From: Gammaproteobacteria bacterium
GTDB lineage: Bacteria; Pseudomonadota; Gammaproteobacteria; Nevskiales; Nevskiaceae
DNA: 64,000 bases
NCBI GenBank assembly: GCA_022599775.1
Contig: JAHZLQ010000007.1
Coordinates: 38,933-102,932 of the forward strand
Reading direction: 5' to 3'
The first letter of the stretch is position 1; each line of letters opens with the position of its first letter. The translations under genes were made by a program, and so were the position numbers. Below, piece after piece: positions 50,294 to 59,788 of this stretch. The notes below the pieces were generated by a model that saw only the letters and a list, made by a program, of their open reading frames with translations, was not told the DNA's origin and searched no databases.

Positions 50294-51928
50294 GTGCCGG
50301 CAGTGAACCGAATCGGCTTTCGAAGCGGGATCGGCCTGATCGTACTGGCGCTGTGCGCCTGTGGCGGCGGCTCCTCGTCCGGCGACGCAGCGAGTACCGA
50401 GCCGCAGCGTGTCGAACTTGCCGCCTCGGCGGGGCAGGCCGGCGATCTGGTCTATCTGCCGTTCGAAGTGCCTGAAGGCGTGAACCGCATCGAGGCGCGC
50501 TTTCTGGACGGAACCACGGACAGCATCGGGCTCGGCGTGTTCGACGCGCGTGGCACCGAGTTCCTGGGGCCGGGTTTTCGCGGTATCGCCGGCGAGGAAC
50601 GGCGAGAATTCTTCATCGCGGCGGACGAGGCCACGCCGGGTTTTATCGCCGGCCCGTTTCCGGCCGGGCAATGGAACCTGGTGGTGCCGAACTACCTCAC
50701 TCGCGGCGAGATCATCGCCGAGGTGACGATGTATTTCGGCGAACTGTCGCGCACACCGTCACCGCAGCCGGTGCCGGAACAGTTGCGGGCCGAAGGCGGC
50801 TGGTATCGGGGTGACCTGCATGTGCATACCGCCCATTCCTCGGACGCCTTCAATTCCGGCAACAGCTTGACGCCAGCCGAGATGGCCTTGCGCGCGCAGC
50901 AACTCGGCCTGGATTTCATCGCGGTCACCGACCACAACGTCTCCACCCAGAACGACCACCTGCAGGCCGACGCGCCCGAGGACTTTCTGTTGCTGGCGGG
51001 TGGCGAAATCACCACCTGGCTGGCCGGCCCCGGTCATTTGATCGTCGCCGGCTTGCAGTCGCAGGAATTCGTGGACTGGCGTTTCCGGCCGGTCGACGGC
51101 ATCTGGGCCAAGCCGCAATCGACTTGGGGCGAGGATGAGCACCCGATCCAGACGGTGCTGGGCTACGCCCGCGCGCAAGGTTCCTATACCAGCGCGGCGC
51201 ACCCTTTCGTGGCGCCCGGCTTCGGCTCCAACTGGGGTTTCTTCACCGACTCGGACCAGGATGCGGCCGCCCTGCCGGATGGCCTGGAAGTATGGAATGA
51301 CGACTTCTTCATCAGCGGCGGCACCGCCACACTGGCGCGCTGGGATACCGAACTGGCACGCGGCCGGCGCCTCTGCGGCAACGGCGGCTCGGACGTGCAC
51401 GGCGTGGGCGGCGACATCGAAGTCGGTACACCGACCACCGTGGTCTATGCCAGGACCTTGTCGCGCGCGGACGTCGTCGAAGCGCTCAAGGCCTGTCGCG
51501 GCTACGTGACCTCGGGCGCGGACGGCCCTGGCCTGCTGCTGAGCGCCACCGGTCCTGACGGGCAGACCGTGATGATGGGCGATGCGCTGATCGGCGGTGC
51601 CGGTGATCGCGCCACGTTCAGCGTGCGCGTCATCGGCGGCGCGGGTGCGCGGCTGATTCTGACGCGTGGCGGGCTCAGTGTGTTTTCCAGGACCGTCGAC
51701 TCCGACGACCAAAGCTTCACCACCGAACTCTCGCTCGGCAATGCCGGCGCCGTGCGCGCCGAGCTGTGGCCGAACGCCTTGTCGGCGCCGTTCGGCTTCA
51801 GCCCGATGGCGCTGAGCAATCCGGTTTTCTATGGCACCGAGGCGCCGCAGCCCTTGCGCGAAGCGCTGTCGGACGTCGAGCGCGAGCAGGCCATCGCCCG
51901 CTTTCCGGCCGCGGCGCAAGGCCAATGA
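50294..51928 (+). CDS. CehA/McbA-like PHP-domain metallohydrolase lipoprotein
   Basis: The protein has 544 residues from GTG 50294, three bases after the previous stop. The lipobox is LCAC (Cys23). An N-terminal beta-domain (about 40-160) precedes the PHP domain: GDLHVHTAHSSDAFN, DFIAVTDHNVS, GGEITTWLAGPGHLIV, SAAHPF, and GNGGSDVHG with late metal ligands. The layout matches the CehA/McbA family, which includes carbaryl hydrolase; that substrate should not be assumed. There is a C-terminal beta-sandwich-like region. Tight spacing with the first PHP gene indicates an operon. Confidence 0.82.
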   Translation: MPAVNRIGFRSGIGLIVLALCACGGGSSSGDAASTEPQRVELAASAGQAGDLVYLPFEVPEGVNRIEARFLDGTTDSIGLGVFDARGTEFLGPGFRGIAGEERREFFIAADEATPGFIAGPFPAGQWNLVVPNYLTRGEIIAEVTMYFGELSRTPSPQPVPEQLRAEGGWYRGDLHVHTAHSSDAFNSGNSLTPAEMALRAQQLGLDFIAVTDHNVSTQNDHLQADAPEDFLLLAGGEITTWLAGPGHLIVAGLQSQEFVDWRFRPVDGIWAKPQSTWGEDEHPIQTVLGYARAQGSYTSAAHPFVAPGFGSNWGFFTDSDQDAAALPDGLEVWNDDFFISGGTATLARWDTELARGRRLCGNGGSDVHGVGGDIEVGTPTTVVYARTLSRADVVEALKACRGYVTSGADGPGLLLSATGPDGQTVMMGDALIGGAGDRATFSVRVIGGAGARLILTRGGLSVFSRTVDSDDQSFTTELSLGNAGAVRAELWPNALSAPFGFSPMALSNPVFYGTEAPQPLREALSDVEREQAIARFPAAAQGQ

Positions 51929-52000
51929 CGACAGGCTGTCGCCTTCTTCGCCGGCGACCGGTGGCCGCAGCAATCGATTCGACAATTCCCTGAGAACATC

Positions 52001-53287
52001 ATGCTGAGAAATCTGATCATCGCCGTACTGGCGAGCACCCTGTGCGCCTGTGGCGGTTCCGGCGGTGCGGGCAGCGAAGCGCCGCCGCCGGAAGTGCCGC
52101 CGATGCCGGAGGCCACACCCAAGTGCGCGGCCTACACCGGCCCGGACGTCGCCACGCTGCATCACTACGAAGGCACGCTGCACGAACACAGCAGCTACTC
52201 GGACGGTGACATCCACACGATACCGGCCGACTTTTACCGGACCATCCACGAAGCCGGCTACGACTATGCGGCCGGCAGCGACCACTCCGATACGCTCGAT
52301 ACCGGCGTATTCATCTCGGTGGGATCGGATTGCTTCACCACGCCCGATGGCCTGCTGACCTGCCTGATTCCGACGGCGGATGAACTGGTGAAGTGGCAGA
52401 GCACCGCCAATCAGGCGGCCCAGGAAAGCGGCGAGGACTTCCTCGCGATTCGCGGCTTCGAATGGACCTCGGACCGCTTCGGCCACATCAACGTGTACTT
52501 CTCCAGCAACTTCTCCAACGCCAAGACCGATGGCGGCTATCTGGTGACGATGGAAACCTTCTGGGCCTGGTTCACACGCGCGCCGGACCAGATCGGCGAA
52601 GGCGGCAGCATCACCGCGCCGGTGCCGTTCGGTGGTGGCAACGACGGGCTCGCCCAGTTCAATCATCCCTCCGACAAATGCCTGTCGGACAGCGACGCCG
52701 GCTGCAACTGGAACGACTACGAACTGATTCCCGAGGCAGTGGACCGCATGTTCGGCATGGAGGTCTACAACGACGGCAATCGTGATGACAAGTACATGGA
52801 TGACTATCTGCGCGCGCTCGACAAGGGCTGGAGGCTGGCACCGATCGGGTCCGAGGATGAGCACGGACTGAAGTTCGGCAGCGAAGAGCGGCCCAAGACC
52901 GTGACGATCGCGCAAAGCCTGGACGAAGCCGGCTTTCGCGAAGCCTGGCTGGCGCGCCGGACCTACGCTCTGTCGCCGGGGCGGCACCTGCGCGCGGCAC
53001 TGCAAGTGGACCATCAGGCGCCGATGGGCGCGCAACTGGAATGCCCGGCGGATCAAGGCCCGGTTAGCCTCGACGTAAACCTGACCGAAGCGGACGGTTC
53101 CGCGTTCACGGGCGAATACCGGCTCTACACCCACGAAGGCGAACTGCTGGCGACGGCGCAGGGTCACCCGGCGCATTTCGAGTTGCCGGTGGAAGCCGAG
53201 GCGACGCACTGGTACTTCGTGCGTGCGCATGACGCGGACGGCCGCTCCGCAGCCTATCTCGCCCCGGTCTGGATCAGCGGACGATGA
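52001..53287 (+). CDS. PHP-like metallohydrolase lipoprotein, third copy
   Basis: The protein has 428 residues. The lipobox is LCAC (Cys17). PHP-type motifs: EGTLHEHSSYSDGD, AAGSDHSDTLD, AIRGFEWTS with GHINVYF, QFNHPSDKC, and GSEDEHG. The first motif has H-x-H as in PHP enzymes, so the metal cluster looks complete. It is more divergent than the two upstream genes and follows 72 bases after them. A beta-rich C-terminus of about 100 residues closes the protein. Same cell-surface location expected. Confidence 0.76.
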   Translation: MLRNLIIAVLASTLCACGGSGGAGSEAPPPEVPPMPEATPKCAAYTGPDVATLHHYEGTLHEHSSYSDGDIHTIPADFYRTIHEAGYDYAAGSDHSDTLDTGVFISVGSDCFTTPDGLLTCLIPTADELVKWQSTANQAAQESGEDFLAIRGFEWTSDRFGHINVYFSSNFSNAKTDGGYLVTMETFWAWFTRAPDQIGEGGSITAPVPFGGGNDGLAQFNHPSDKCLSDSDAGCNWNDYELIPEAVDRMFGMEVYNDGNRDDKYMDDYLRALDKGWRLAPIGSEDEHGLKFGSEERPKTVTIAQSLDEAGFREAWLARRTYALSPGRHLRAALQVDHQAPMGAQLECPADQGPVSLDVNLTEADGSAFTGEYRLYTHEGELLATAQGHPAHFELPVEAEATHWYFVRAHDADGRSAAYLAPVWISGR

Positions 53288-53363
53288 GCCGCCGTCATCA
53301 GCCCGAAAAGAGAGCCGCGTCTAATCGATCGTTTGCATTTCATACATGACTTTCGGGGGCGCC

Positions 53364-54809
53364 ATGCAAGTAACCAATCCAGGGCCAATCAGGCCCGGTT
53401 CGATTTCACGCAGACAGATACTGCGATGCCTGTACATGACGGGTTCGGCGGCGGCCATCGGCCCGCTGCTGAGCGCTTGCGGCAGCTCGAGTTCCATGGA
53501 TGGTGATGGCGTGCCGGGCGGCGGCGATGTGCCCTTGCAGGGTGAGCTGAGCATTCCTACCGGCCCCTTGGCGAACATTCCCGATCTGGGCGAGCCGGAT
53601 GCCGATGGCATTTCCGTACCGGCCGGATTCTCGGTTCGCAACGTGGCGCGCCAGGGGCGCCCGCCGCTGCTCGGCGCCGGTTACCTGTGGCACATCTTTC
53701 CGGACGGCGGAGCCACCTTCGCCACCGAGGATGGCGGCTGGATCTACACCTCGAACAGCGAATTTCCTCTGGGCGCCGGTGGTTGCGGCGCGATCCGTTT
53801 CGCCGCGGACGGAACCATCGTCGATGCCTACTCGATCCTGAGCAACACCAGCTCCAACTGCGCCGGCGGCGCTACGCCGTGGCAGACCTGGATTTCCTGT
53901 GAGGAAACCGACAGCGGCCAGGCCTGGGAAACCGATCCTTTCGGTGTCGTCGGCGCCGTCGCCAAGCCGGCGCTGGGTCTGTTCTCGCACGAGGCGTTCG
54001 CCGTGGACCTCGAACATCGCACCGCATATCTGACCGAGGATGCCGGCAGCGGCCGCTTCTATCGCTGGGTGGCGGACGAGTCCGACTACAACGCCAGCGC
54101 GCAGCGCCTGGCGCTCGAAAGCGGTCGGCTCCAGGTGCTCAACATCGAGGGCTACGAGAACGGCGGCTACGCCGACGATCCCACCGAGATGCGCACGCTG
54201 CGCCGTGTCAGCTGGGTCGACGTGCAGCGTCCGGACGAGCCGCAGGGCGCGGTGCGCGACGAACTCGCAGCGGCGGGCCAACCGGTTCCGGGCACGCGCT
54301 TCAACGGCGGCGAAGGGCTCTGGTTTCACGAACTACCGGCCGGGCAGTCCACAACGCCGATCGGCGCCCGCCGGCCAACGCGAGGTCTGGTGTTCTTCAC
54401 CACCAAGGGTGACAACCGCGTCTGGGCCTACGATGTCGAGAATGAGATCATCGAGCTGATCTTCGACAACGAGCAGATTGATCCGGACTTCAATGATGTC
54501 GACAACCTCACCGTCAGCCCCGCCGGCGACATCATCGTGGCCGAAGACCTCACCGAAAGCGGTCGGGGCATCCGCCTGATGGTGGTGGTGCCGAACGCAC
54601 CGGCGCGGGTGCTGGTCGACGTCACGCAGGAGGGGTCCGAATTGTGCGGACCGGCCTTCTCGCCGGACGGCAGCCGCCTCTATTTCAGCTCGCAGCGCGG
54701 TCCCAATATTGCCGGCGTGGTGCTGCCGATTCCGGGATTGCCCGGGGTGGGTTTGGGTGCCACCTACGAACTGACGATTCCGGAGGAATTCCGGACCCGA
54801 TCTGTCTGA
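53364..54809 (+). CDS. PhoX/DUF839-family phosphatase-like protein, Tat-exported lipoprotein
   Basis: The product has 481 residues from ATG 53364 (GGGGG upstream); ATG 53346 is possible but lacks a ribosome site. Twin arginines SRRQILR at 16-17 are followed by a hydrophobic core and a LSAC lipobox (Cys39), so it folds in the cytoplasm with its metals and is Tat-exported. DUF839 features: WQTWISCEETDSGQAWE, LFSHEAFAVDLEHRTAYLTEDAG, FNGGEGLWFHE, FTTKGDNRVWAYD and FSPDGSRLYFSSQR. PhoX enzymes use Fe and Ca to remove phosphate from esters. It comes directly after the PHP trio and probably shares their role. Confidence 0.84.
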   Translation: MQVTNPGPIRPGSISRRQILRCLYMTGSAAAIGPLLSACGSSSSMDGDGVPGGGDVPLQGELSIPTGPLANIPDLGEPDADGISVPAGFSVRNVARQGRPPLLGAGYLWHIFPDGGATFATEDGGWIYTSNSEFPLGAGGCGAIRFAADGTIVDAYSILSNTSSNCAGGATPWQTWISCEETDSGQAWETDPFGVVGAVAKPALGLFSHEAFAVDLEHRTAYLTEDAGSGRFYRWVADESDYNASAQRLALESGRLQVLNIEGYENGGYADDPTEMRTLRRVSWVDVQRPDEPQGAVRDELAAAGQPVPGTRFNGGEGLWFHELPAGQSTTPIGARRPTRGLVFFTTKGDNRVWAYDVENEIIELIFDNEQIDPDFNDVDNLTVSPAGDIIVAEDLTESGRGIRLMVVVPNAPARVLVDVTQEGSELCGPAFSPDGSRLYFSSQRGPNIAGVVLPIPGLPGVGLGATYELTIPEEFRTRSV

Positions 54810-54830
54810 GGCTCACCGTTCCTCCGTCAT

Positions 54831-54858
54831 TCCGGACAGGCCTATGGCCTGATCCGGA
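54831..54858. repeat. REP-like palindromic element
   Basis: TCCGGA-CAGGCC-TAT-GGCCTG-AT-CCGGA forms an imperfect hairpin with 11 paired bases, in the 227-base gap between the convergent PhoX and ahpF genes. The TCATTCCGGA...GATCCGGAA context is typical of dispersed intergenic palindromes. It may serve as a bidirectional terminator; there is no U-tract. Confidence 0.5.
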
Positions 54859-55036
54859 AGCCACGCGACGCCTGGCAGGGCACATGGATTCCGGGTTCCC
54901 GCTGTGCGGGCCCTGGTATGACGGTGGAATGCTCGTTCCCAGTTCGGGGACCAAACGCCCAACGCGTCGACCAACAGAAAAGCCACCACCCATCCAGGGC
55001 AGTGGCTCGATACTGCAAGCGCTCCAGACTTGAGAC

Positions 55037-56614
55037 TCAGGCGGCCTGGCGTTCCGCGTCCGGCGCGGATTGACGGATCAGGTAGTCGAAGGCGCTCAGC
55101 GCGGCTTTGGAGCCTTCGCCCATCGAGATCACGATCTGCTTGTACGGCACCGTGGTCACGTCGCCGGCCGCGAACACGCCGGGCACCGAGGTCGCGCCGC
55201 GGGCGTCGACTTCGATCTCGCCGCGCGGTGACAGCGCCACCGTGTCCTTGAGCCATTCGCTGTTCGGCAGCAAGCCAATCTGCACGAAGATGCCTTCCAG
55301 CTCGATGCGGTGCAGCTCGCCGGTCACGCGGTCCTTGTAGCTCTGGCCGATGACCTTCTGGCCGTCGCCATGGACTTCCGTGGTCTGCGCCGAGGTCAGC
55401 ACGCGGACGTTCGGCAGGCTGCGCAGCTTGGCCTGCAGCACCTCGTCGGCGCGCAGCTTGCTGTCGAACTCGATCAGCGTGACGTGTTTGACGATGCCGG
55501 CCAGATCGATCGCGGCCTCCACGCCGGAATTGCCGCCGCCGACCACCGAGACGCGCTTGCCCTTGAACAGCGGGCCGTCGCAGTGCGGGCAGTAGGCCAC
55601 GCCCTTGTTGCGGTACTCGTCTTCGCCGGGCACGTTCATCTGCCGCCAGCGCGCGCCGGTGGAGATGATCACGCTCTTGGACTTGAGGCGCGCGCCGTTG
55701 GCGAACTCGACCTCGATCAGCTCCTTGCCGGGGATCAGCTTCTCCGCGCGCTGCAGATTCATGATGTCCACGTCATAGGACGTCACGTGCTGTTCCAGCG
55801 CCGCGGCCAGCTTCGGTCCTTCGGTATGTTCCACCGAAATGAAGTTCTCGATGCCCATCGTGTCCAATACCTGGCCACCGAAACGCTCGGCGGCCACGCC
55901 GGTGCGTATGCCCTTGCGCGCGGCGTAGATCGCCGCGGAGGCACCGGCCGGACCGCCGCCGACCACGAGCACGTCGAAAACCTCCTTGGACTTGAGTTTC
56001 TCGGCCTCGCGCGCCGCGCTGCCGGTATCGACCTTGGCGAGAATCTCTTCCACGCCCATGCGGCCCTGGCCGAAGGATTCGCCATTGAGGAAGATCATCG
56101 GCACCGACATCACCTGCCGCTGCTCGACTTCGCCCTGGAACAGCGCGCCGTCGATCGCGACATGCGAGATGTTCGGATTCAGCACCGCCATCAAGTTCAG
56201 CGCCTGCACCACGTCCGGGCAGTTTTGGCAGGACAGCGAGAAGTAGGTCTCGAAGCGGTATTCACCGTCGAGCGCCTTGATCTGCTCGATCACGTCCGCC
56301 GCGGTCTTGGACGGATGACCGCCGACCTGCAGCAGCGCCAGCACCAGCGAGGTGAATTCGTGGCCCATCGGGATGCCGGCGAAGCGCAGCTTGATGTCCT
56401 CGCCCGGCGTGCCCAGCGTGAACGAGGGCTTGCGCTCCTCGTCGCCGTGCTTGGCCAGCACGGTGATCTTGTCCGACAATGCGACCAGATCGTCCAACAG
56501 GGCGAGCATCTCCTGGGACTTCTCGCCCTCGTCGACGCTGGCCACGATTTCGATCGGCCGCGTGACCTTTTCAAGATAGGCCTTCAACTGGGTTTTGAGA
56601 TTGGCATCCAACAT
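55037..56614 (-). CDS. ahpF: Alkyl hydroperoxide reductase subunit F
   Basis: The protein has 525 residues from ATG 56614 (AAGGAG seven bases upstream). The N-terminal double-thioredoxin domain carries CQNC at Cys129/Cys132. The FAD/NADH domains have [19 protein letters not shown], the redox-active CPHC near 342-345 and VVGGGNSG, ending in the FAAGDVT motif. Length and motifs match E. coli AhpF. It transfers electrons from NADH to AhpC. It follows ahpC in the usual order, with a perfect hairpin between them. Confidence 0.95.
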   Translation of the reverse strand: MLDANLKTQLKAYLEKVTRPIEIVASVDEGEKSQEMLALLDDLVALSDKITVLAKHGDEERKPSFTLGTPGEDIKLRFAGIPMGHEFTSLVLALLQVGGHPSKTAADVIEQIKALDGEYRFETYFSLSCQNCPDVVQALNLMAVLNPNISHVAIDGALFQGEVEQRQVMSVPMIFLNGESFGQGRMGVEEILAKVDTGSAAREAEKLKSKEVFDVLVVGGGPAGASAAIYAARKGIRTGVAAERFGGQVLDTMGIENFISVEHTEGPKLAAALEQHVTSYDVDIMNLQRAEKLIPGKELIEVEFANGARLKSKSVIISTGARWRQMNVPGEDEYRNKGVAYCPHCDGPLFKGKRVSVVGGGNSGVEAAIDLAGIVKHVTLIEFDSKLRADEVLQAKLRSLPNVRVLTSAQTTEVHGDGQKVIGQSYKDRVTGELHRIELEGIFVQIGLLPNSEWLKDTVALSPRGEIEVDARGATSVPGVFAAGDVTTVPYKQIVISMGEGSKAALSAFDYLIRQSAPDAERQAA

Positions 56615-56671
56615 GGAGTGCTCCTTGATGCCTCGCCGCACTCAATGGCGAGGTCATTGAAATTTGAGGAT

Positions 56672-56698
56672 CCGGGAACCGGCAAGACCGGTTCCCGG
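56672..56698 (-). terminator. Perfect 11-base-pair hairpin between ahpC and ahpF
   Basis: CCGGGAACCGG (56672-56682), loop CAAGA, CCGGTTCCCGG (56688-56698). On the coding strand it lies between ahpC and ahpF. It has no run of U after it, so it is likely a partial terminator or an mRNA-processing/stability element that keeps ahpC more abundant than ahpF, not a full stop. Confidence 0.65.
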
Positions 56699-56707
56699 GG
56701 TGCTGCC

Positions 56708-57271
56708 TTAGATCTTGCCGACGAGGTCCAGCGAGGGGCTGAGGGTCTTCTCGCCTTCCTTCCACTTGGCAGGGCAGACTTCGCCCGGATGCGCGGCCAC
56801 GTACTGCGCGGCGCGAACCTTGCGCAGCAGTTCCAGCGCGTCACGGCCGATGCCGTTGTCGTGGATCTCGCACAGCTTGATTTCGCCTTCCGGATTGATC
56901 ACGAAGGTGCCGCGCAGGGCGATGCCTTCTTCCTCGATCATGACCTCGAAATTGCGGGCCAGCTTGCCGGTCGGATCGCCGATCAGCGGGTAGTTGACCT
57001 TGCCGATCGCCTCGGAGGTGTCGTGCCAGGCCTTGTGCGCGAAATGCGTATCGCAGGAGGCACCGTAGACTTCCACGCCCATCTTCTGGAACTCGGCGTA
57101 GTTGTCGGCCAGATCTTCGAGCTCGGTCGGGCAGACAAAGGTGAAGTCGGCCGGATAGAACACCAGCACGGACCACTTGCCCTTGAAGGTGGCGTCGGAA
57201 ACTTCGATGAACTCGCCATTGTGGAAAGCATTGGCCTTGAACGGCAAAACGGTCGTATTGATTAGGGACAT
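56708..57271 (-). CDS. ahpC: Peroxiredoxin, alkyl hydroperoxide reductase subunit C
   Basis: The protein has 187 residues from ATG 57271, aligning with the E. coli start MSLIN; a GTG three bases earlier is not needed. The peroxidatic cysteine Cys47 is in [14 protein letters not shown] and the resolving cysteine Cys166 in [10 protein letters not shown], with the C-terminal SLDLVGKI. It reduces H2O2 and organic hydroperoxides, using AhpF as reductant. The upstream 194-base gap probably holds an OxyR-regulated promoter, but I could not see a convincing OxyR box. Confidence 0.96.
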   Translation of the reverse strand: MSLINTTVLPFKANAFHNGEFIEVSDATFKGKWSVLVFYPADFTFVCPTELEDLADNYAEFQKMGVEVYGASCDTHFAHKAWHDTSEAIGKVNYPLIGDPTGKLARNFEVMIEEEGIALRGTFVINPEGEIKLCEIHDNGIGRDALELLRKVRAAQYVAAHPGEVCPAKWKEGEKTLSPSLDLVGKI

Positions 57272-57468
57272 CACTAGACTCCGTGGTTGGGACTACAGTA
57301 GTGGGACGAAATTTACGCGCCGAACGCGTATTAATAAAATGAATTGTTCAAATTCTTCAGATAGCTAAATCCAATTGAACTTGCGATGACGGCGAATCGA
57401 CCAAGACGATTCGCGAGGGCAGACCTTAGTATCGCGGGATCGCCGATTCAAACGGCAGGAGGGCGGCC

Positions 57469-58245
57469 ATGAATCCAGCAGACGGACTTTCCGAGACTTC
57501 GATGCGGCAGCGGATTTCGGCCCAGGAGTGGCAGGCGCGCGTGGATCTGGCCGCCTGCTATCGCCTGGTGGCGCACTTTGGCTGGAGCGATCTGATCTTC
57601 ACGCACATTACCGCCCGCGTGCCGGGGGGGCTGGACCAGTTCCTGATCAATCCCTATGGAATGATGTTCGAGGAAATCACGGCGTCGTCGCTGGTGAAGA
57701 TCGACCAGTCCGGCAACAAACTCGATGACACACCGCACATCGTCAACCCGGCCGGCTTTCTGATTCATTCGGCCGTGCATTCGGTACGCCACGATGCGCA
57801 GTGCGTACTGCACGTGCACAGCCTCAATGGCGTGGCGGTTTCGGCGCAGAAGGGTGGTGTGCTGCCGCTGTCGCAGCAGTCGATGTTCGTGCTGTCGAGC
57901 TTGGCGTATCACGACTACGAAGGGGTTGCGCTCAAGCAGGACGAGAAGGCCAGACTCGTCGCGGACCTGGGCGACAAGACCTTCTTCATGCTGCGCAATC
58001 ATGGCCTGCTGACGGTGGGCCCGACCATCGCCGATGCGTTTCTGTCGATGTACCTGTTCGAAGCCGCCTGCACCATCCAGATTCGCGCGCAATCGGGCGG
58101 CGGGGCGTTGGTTCCGGTGCCGGACGCGCTGGTGGCGACGGCCCAGCAGCAGGCCTCGACGGTCACGAAGTCGCTGGGTGCTCAGTTGGTGTGGCCCGGG
58201 CTGTTGCGAATGCTGGATCGGCGGGATGCGTCGTACCGGGAGTGA
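57469..58245 (+). CDS. Class II aldolase/adducin family protein
   Basis: The protein has 258 residues from ATG 57469 after AGGAGGG. Class II aldolase motifs: NPYGMMFEEITASSLVKID in the early core, the zinc-ligand motif HVHS (VLHVHSLNG), and FFMLRNHGLLTVG giving the third His. The common catalytic Glu lies near the NPAGFLIHSAVH stretch. Many close relatives in Gammaproteobacteria are uncharacterised rather than true fuculose-phosphate aldolases. It is divergent from ahpC and convergent with the second PhoX gene. Confidence 0.85.
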   Translation: MNPADGLSETSMRQRISAQEWQARVDLAACYRLVAHFGWSDLIFTHITARVPGGLDQFLINPYGMMFEEITASSLVKIDQSGNKLDDTPHIVNPAGFLIHSAVHSVRHDAQCVLHVHSLNGVAVSAQKGGVLPLSQQSMFVLSSLAYHDYEGVALKQDEKARLVADLGDKTFFMLRNHGLLTVGPTIADAFLSMYLFEAACTIQIRAQSGGGALVPVPDALVATAQQQASTVTKSLGAQLVWPGLLRMLDRRDASYRE

Positions 58246-58272
58246 GCGCGCGGGCACCGTGGTGGTTCGGCG

Positions 58273-59613
58273 TCAGTCGGTATCGCAGACGAACCATGGG
58301 CCGCTGATTTCATAGGTGGCGCCGAGCTGGCGCGTATCGTCCGGGCCGGAAGGGCCGCTGTAGCCGCTGATGTAGAGGCGTTGCCCATCCGGACTGAACG
58401 AGGGGCCAGCCGGTTCGCCGTTGGCGATGAGCTGCAGCAAGGGCACCTGGCGGCCGTCCGGGGTGATCGCGACCACCTGGGCATCGTCACCGTCCTCACA
58501 GCAGATGATGTCGCCCTGCGGGGTCATGATCACGTTGTCGAGGGCGCTCAGGATATTGTCCTCGCTGGAATCGTCATCGTAGATCGCCTGCACCGTCGAG
58601 GCTTCGATGTCATAGCGCCACAGGCGATTGTCGCCCTTGGTCGAAAACACGATGGAGCGGTCGGCGGAGTGAAACCAGATGCCTTCGCCACCATCGAAAT
58701 GTTCGGCCCGAGGCACCTGGAAACGGGTGGCGAGCAGCACCGATTCATGGGGCTGAAGGTCGATCGGTTCCGGGTTCGGCACTTCCTGCCAGCTCACCGC
58801 GCGTGGCTCGAACAGATCGCCGGACTCCACCACGGCGATCTGCAGCTGCCCGCTGCTCAGATCGGGCCGGGAGCCGTCCCGCGTATTGAAGTCCGGGATG
58901 AAGCGATAGAAGCCGCCGCCGTTGACGAAGGCATCGTTTCGTTGGTCCTCCGTCATATAAATATGCATTGGATCGGACTGCGTATCGACCGCGCAGGCCT
59001 CGTGCTGGAACTTGCCGAGCGCCGGCAGCTTCACGGCTTCGTCGGCGCTTCCCAAGGGAAAACACTCGTAGACATAACCGGAGTCGGTTTCCTCGCAGCT
59101 CAGCCAGGTACCCCAGGGGGTTGCGCCGCCGGCGCAGTTCTTGGTGCTGCCGACCAGGATCGGATAGGCGTCCACCAGTTCGCCATCGGCATTGAAGCGC
59201 AGCGCGCCGACGCCAGCGGCGTTGTTGATGTCGTTCTTCTCACTGTTGGAGACGTAGACCCAGCCGCCGTCAGGCGCTGCAAAACAGGCGCCGCCATCGG
59301 GCTTTTCGTGCCAGATGAAATCCTGGCCGGCGATTGGCGGCACACCCTCGGCGGCCACGCGGCGCACCGTGAATCCCGGCGGTACGCGAACCCCGAATTC
59401 ATCGGGTTCACCGAGCGGACCAAGCTGGGCGATGTTGGAGCGCATGCCTGTCGTACAGGCCGCCGGTTCCGGACCCGGCGGCACGCCTGTTTCCGGTTCG
59501 CCGCCGGTCGATGATGAGTTGCCGCCGCTGCAGGCGAGCAGCCAGCCCGATTGAAGGTAGACGCCAGTGTGAGCCGCGGAGCGCAGGAATCGTCGACGGG
59601 AATAGTGGGCCAT
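58273..59613 (-). CDS. PhoX/DUF839-family phosphatase-like protein, second copy
   Basis: The protein has 446 residues. Tat signal SRRRFLR (Arg6-Arg7) with a LLAC lipobox (Cys28). DUF839 landmarks shared with the copy at 53364: WGTWLSCEETDSG, KFQHEACAVD, MYLTEDQ-like, FDGGEGIWFHS, STKGDNRLWRYD and FSPDGQRLYISG. The two genes are on opposite strands and separated by ahpFC and the aldolase. It is divergent from the PhoD gene across 175 bases, so one regulatory region could control both phosphatases. Confidence 0.84.
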   Translation of the reverse strand: MAHYSRRRFLRSAAHTGVYLQSGWLLACSGGNSSSTGGEPETGVPPGPEPAACTTGMRSNIAQLGPLGEPDEFGVRVPPGFTVRRVAAEGVPPIAGQDFIWHEKPDGGACFAAPDGGWVYVSNSEKNDINNAAGVGALRFNADGELVDAYPILVGSTKNCAGGATPWGTWLSCEETDSGYVYECFPLGSADEAVKLPALGKFQHEACAVDTQSDPMHIYMTEDQRNDAFVNGGGFYRFIPDFNTRDGSRPDLSSGQLQIAVVESGDLFEPRAVSWQEVPNPEPIDLQPHESVLLATRFQVPRAEHFDGGEGIWFHSADRSIVFSTKGDNRLWRYDIEASTVQAIYDDDSSEDNILSALDNVIMTPQGDIICCEDGDDAQVVAITPDGRQVPLLQLIANGEPAGPSFSPDGQRLYISGYSGPSGPDDTRQLGATYEISGPWFVCDTD

Positions 59614-59686
59614 GTTGCGGAGTTCGCTGAGAAAGCCCGCGAGCCTAAGTCACCACAATGATCGTTATGTGACGCGCGTGAGTCCT

Positions 59687-59704
59687 TTGACAAGGAGCTG
59701 TCCA
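59687..59704 (+). promoter_or_regulatory. Weak Pho-box-like element between PhoX and PhoD genes
   Basis: TTGACAA-GGAG-CTGTCCA has the 7-4-7 spacing of a PhoB site and matches about nine of fourteen consensus positions (CTGTCAT-N4-CTGTCAT). It also contains a TTGACA that could be a -35 box. The position between divergent phosphatase genes is suggestive, but the match is weak. Confidence 0.25.
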
Positions 59705-59788
59705 CCATGGCGCCAGCGGTCGCGCGCATGTCATCCCGTGTGAATAAAGTTGCTGCGGGCTTTGGCACAGATTGCCGCATCGGGATGA

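Noticed and set aside
57275..57468. Possible OxyR site upstream of ahpC
   Set aside because: GATAG-type half-sites occur, but not with the spacing or symmetry of the OxyR consensus, so it was not listed.
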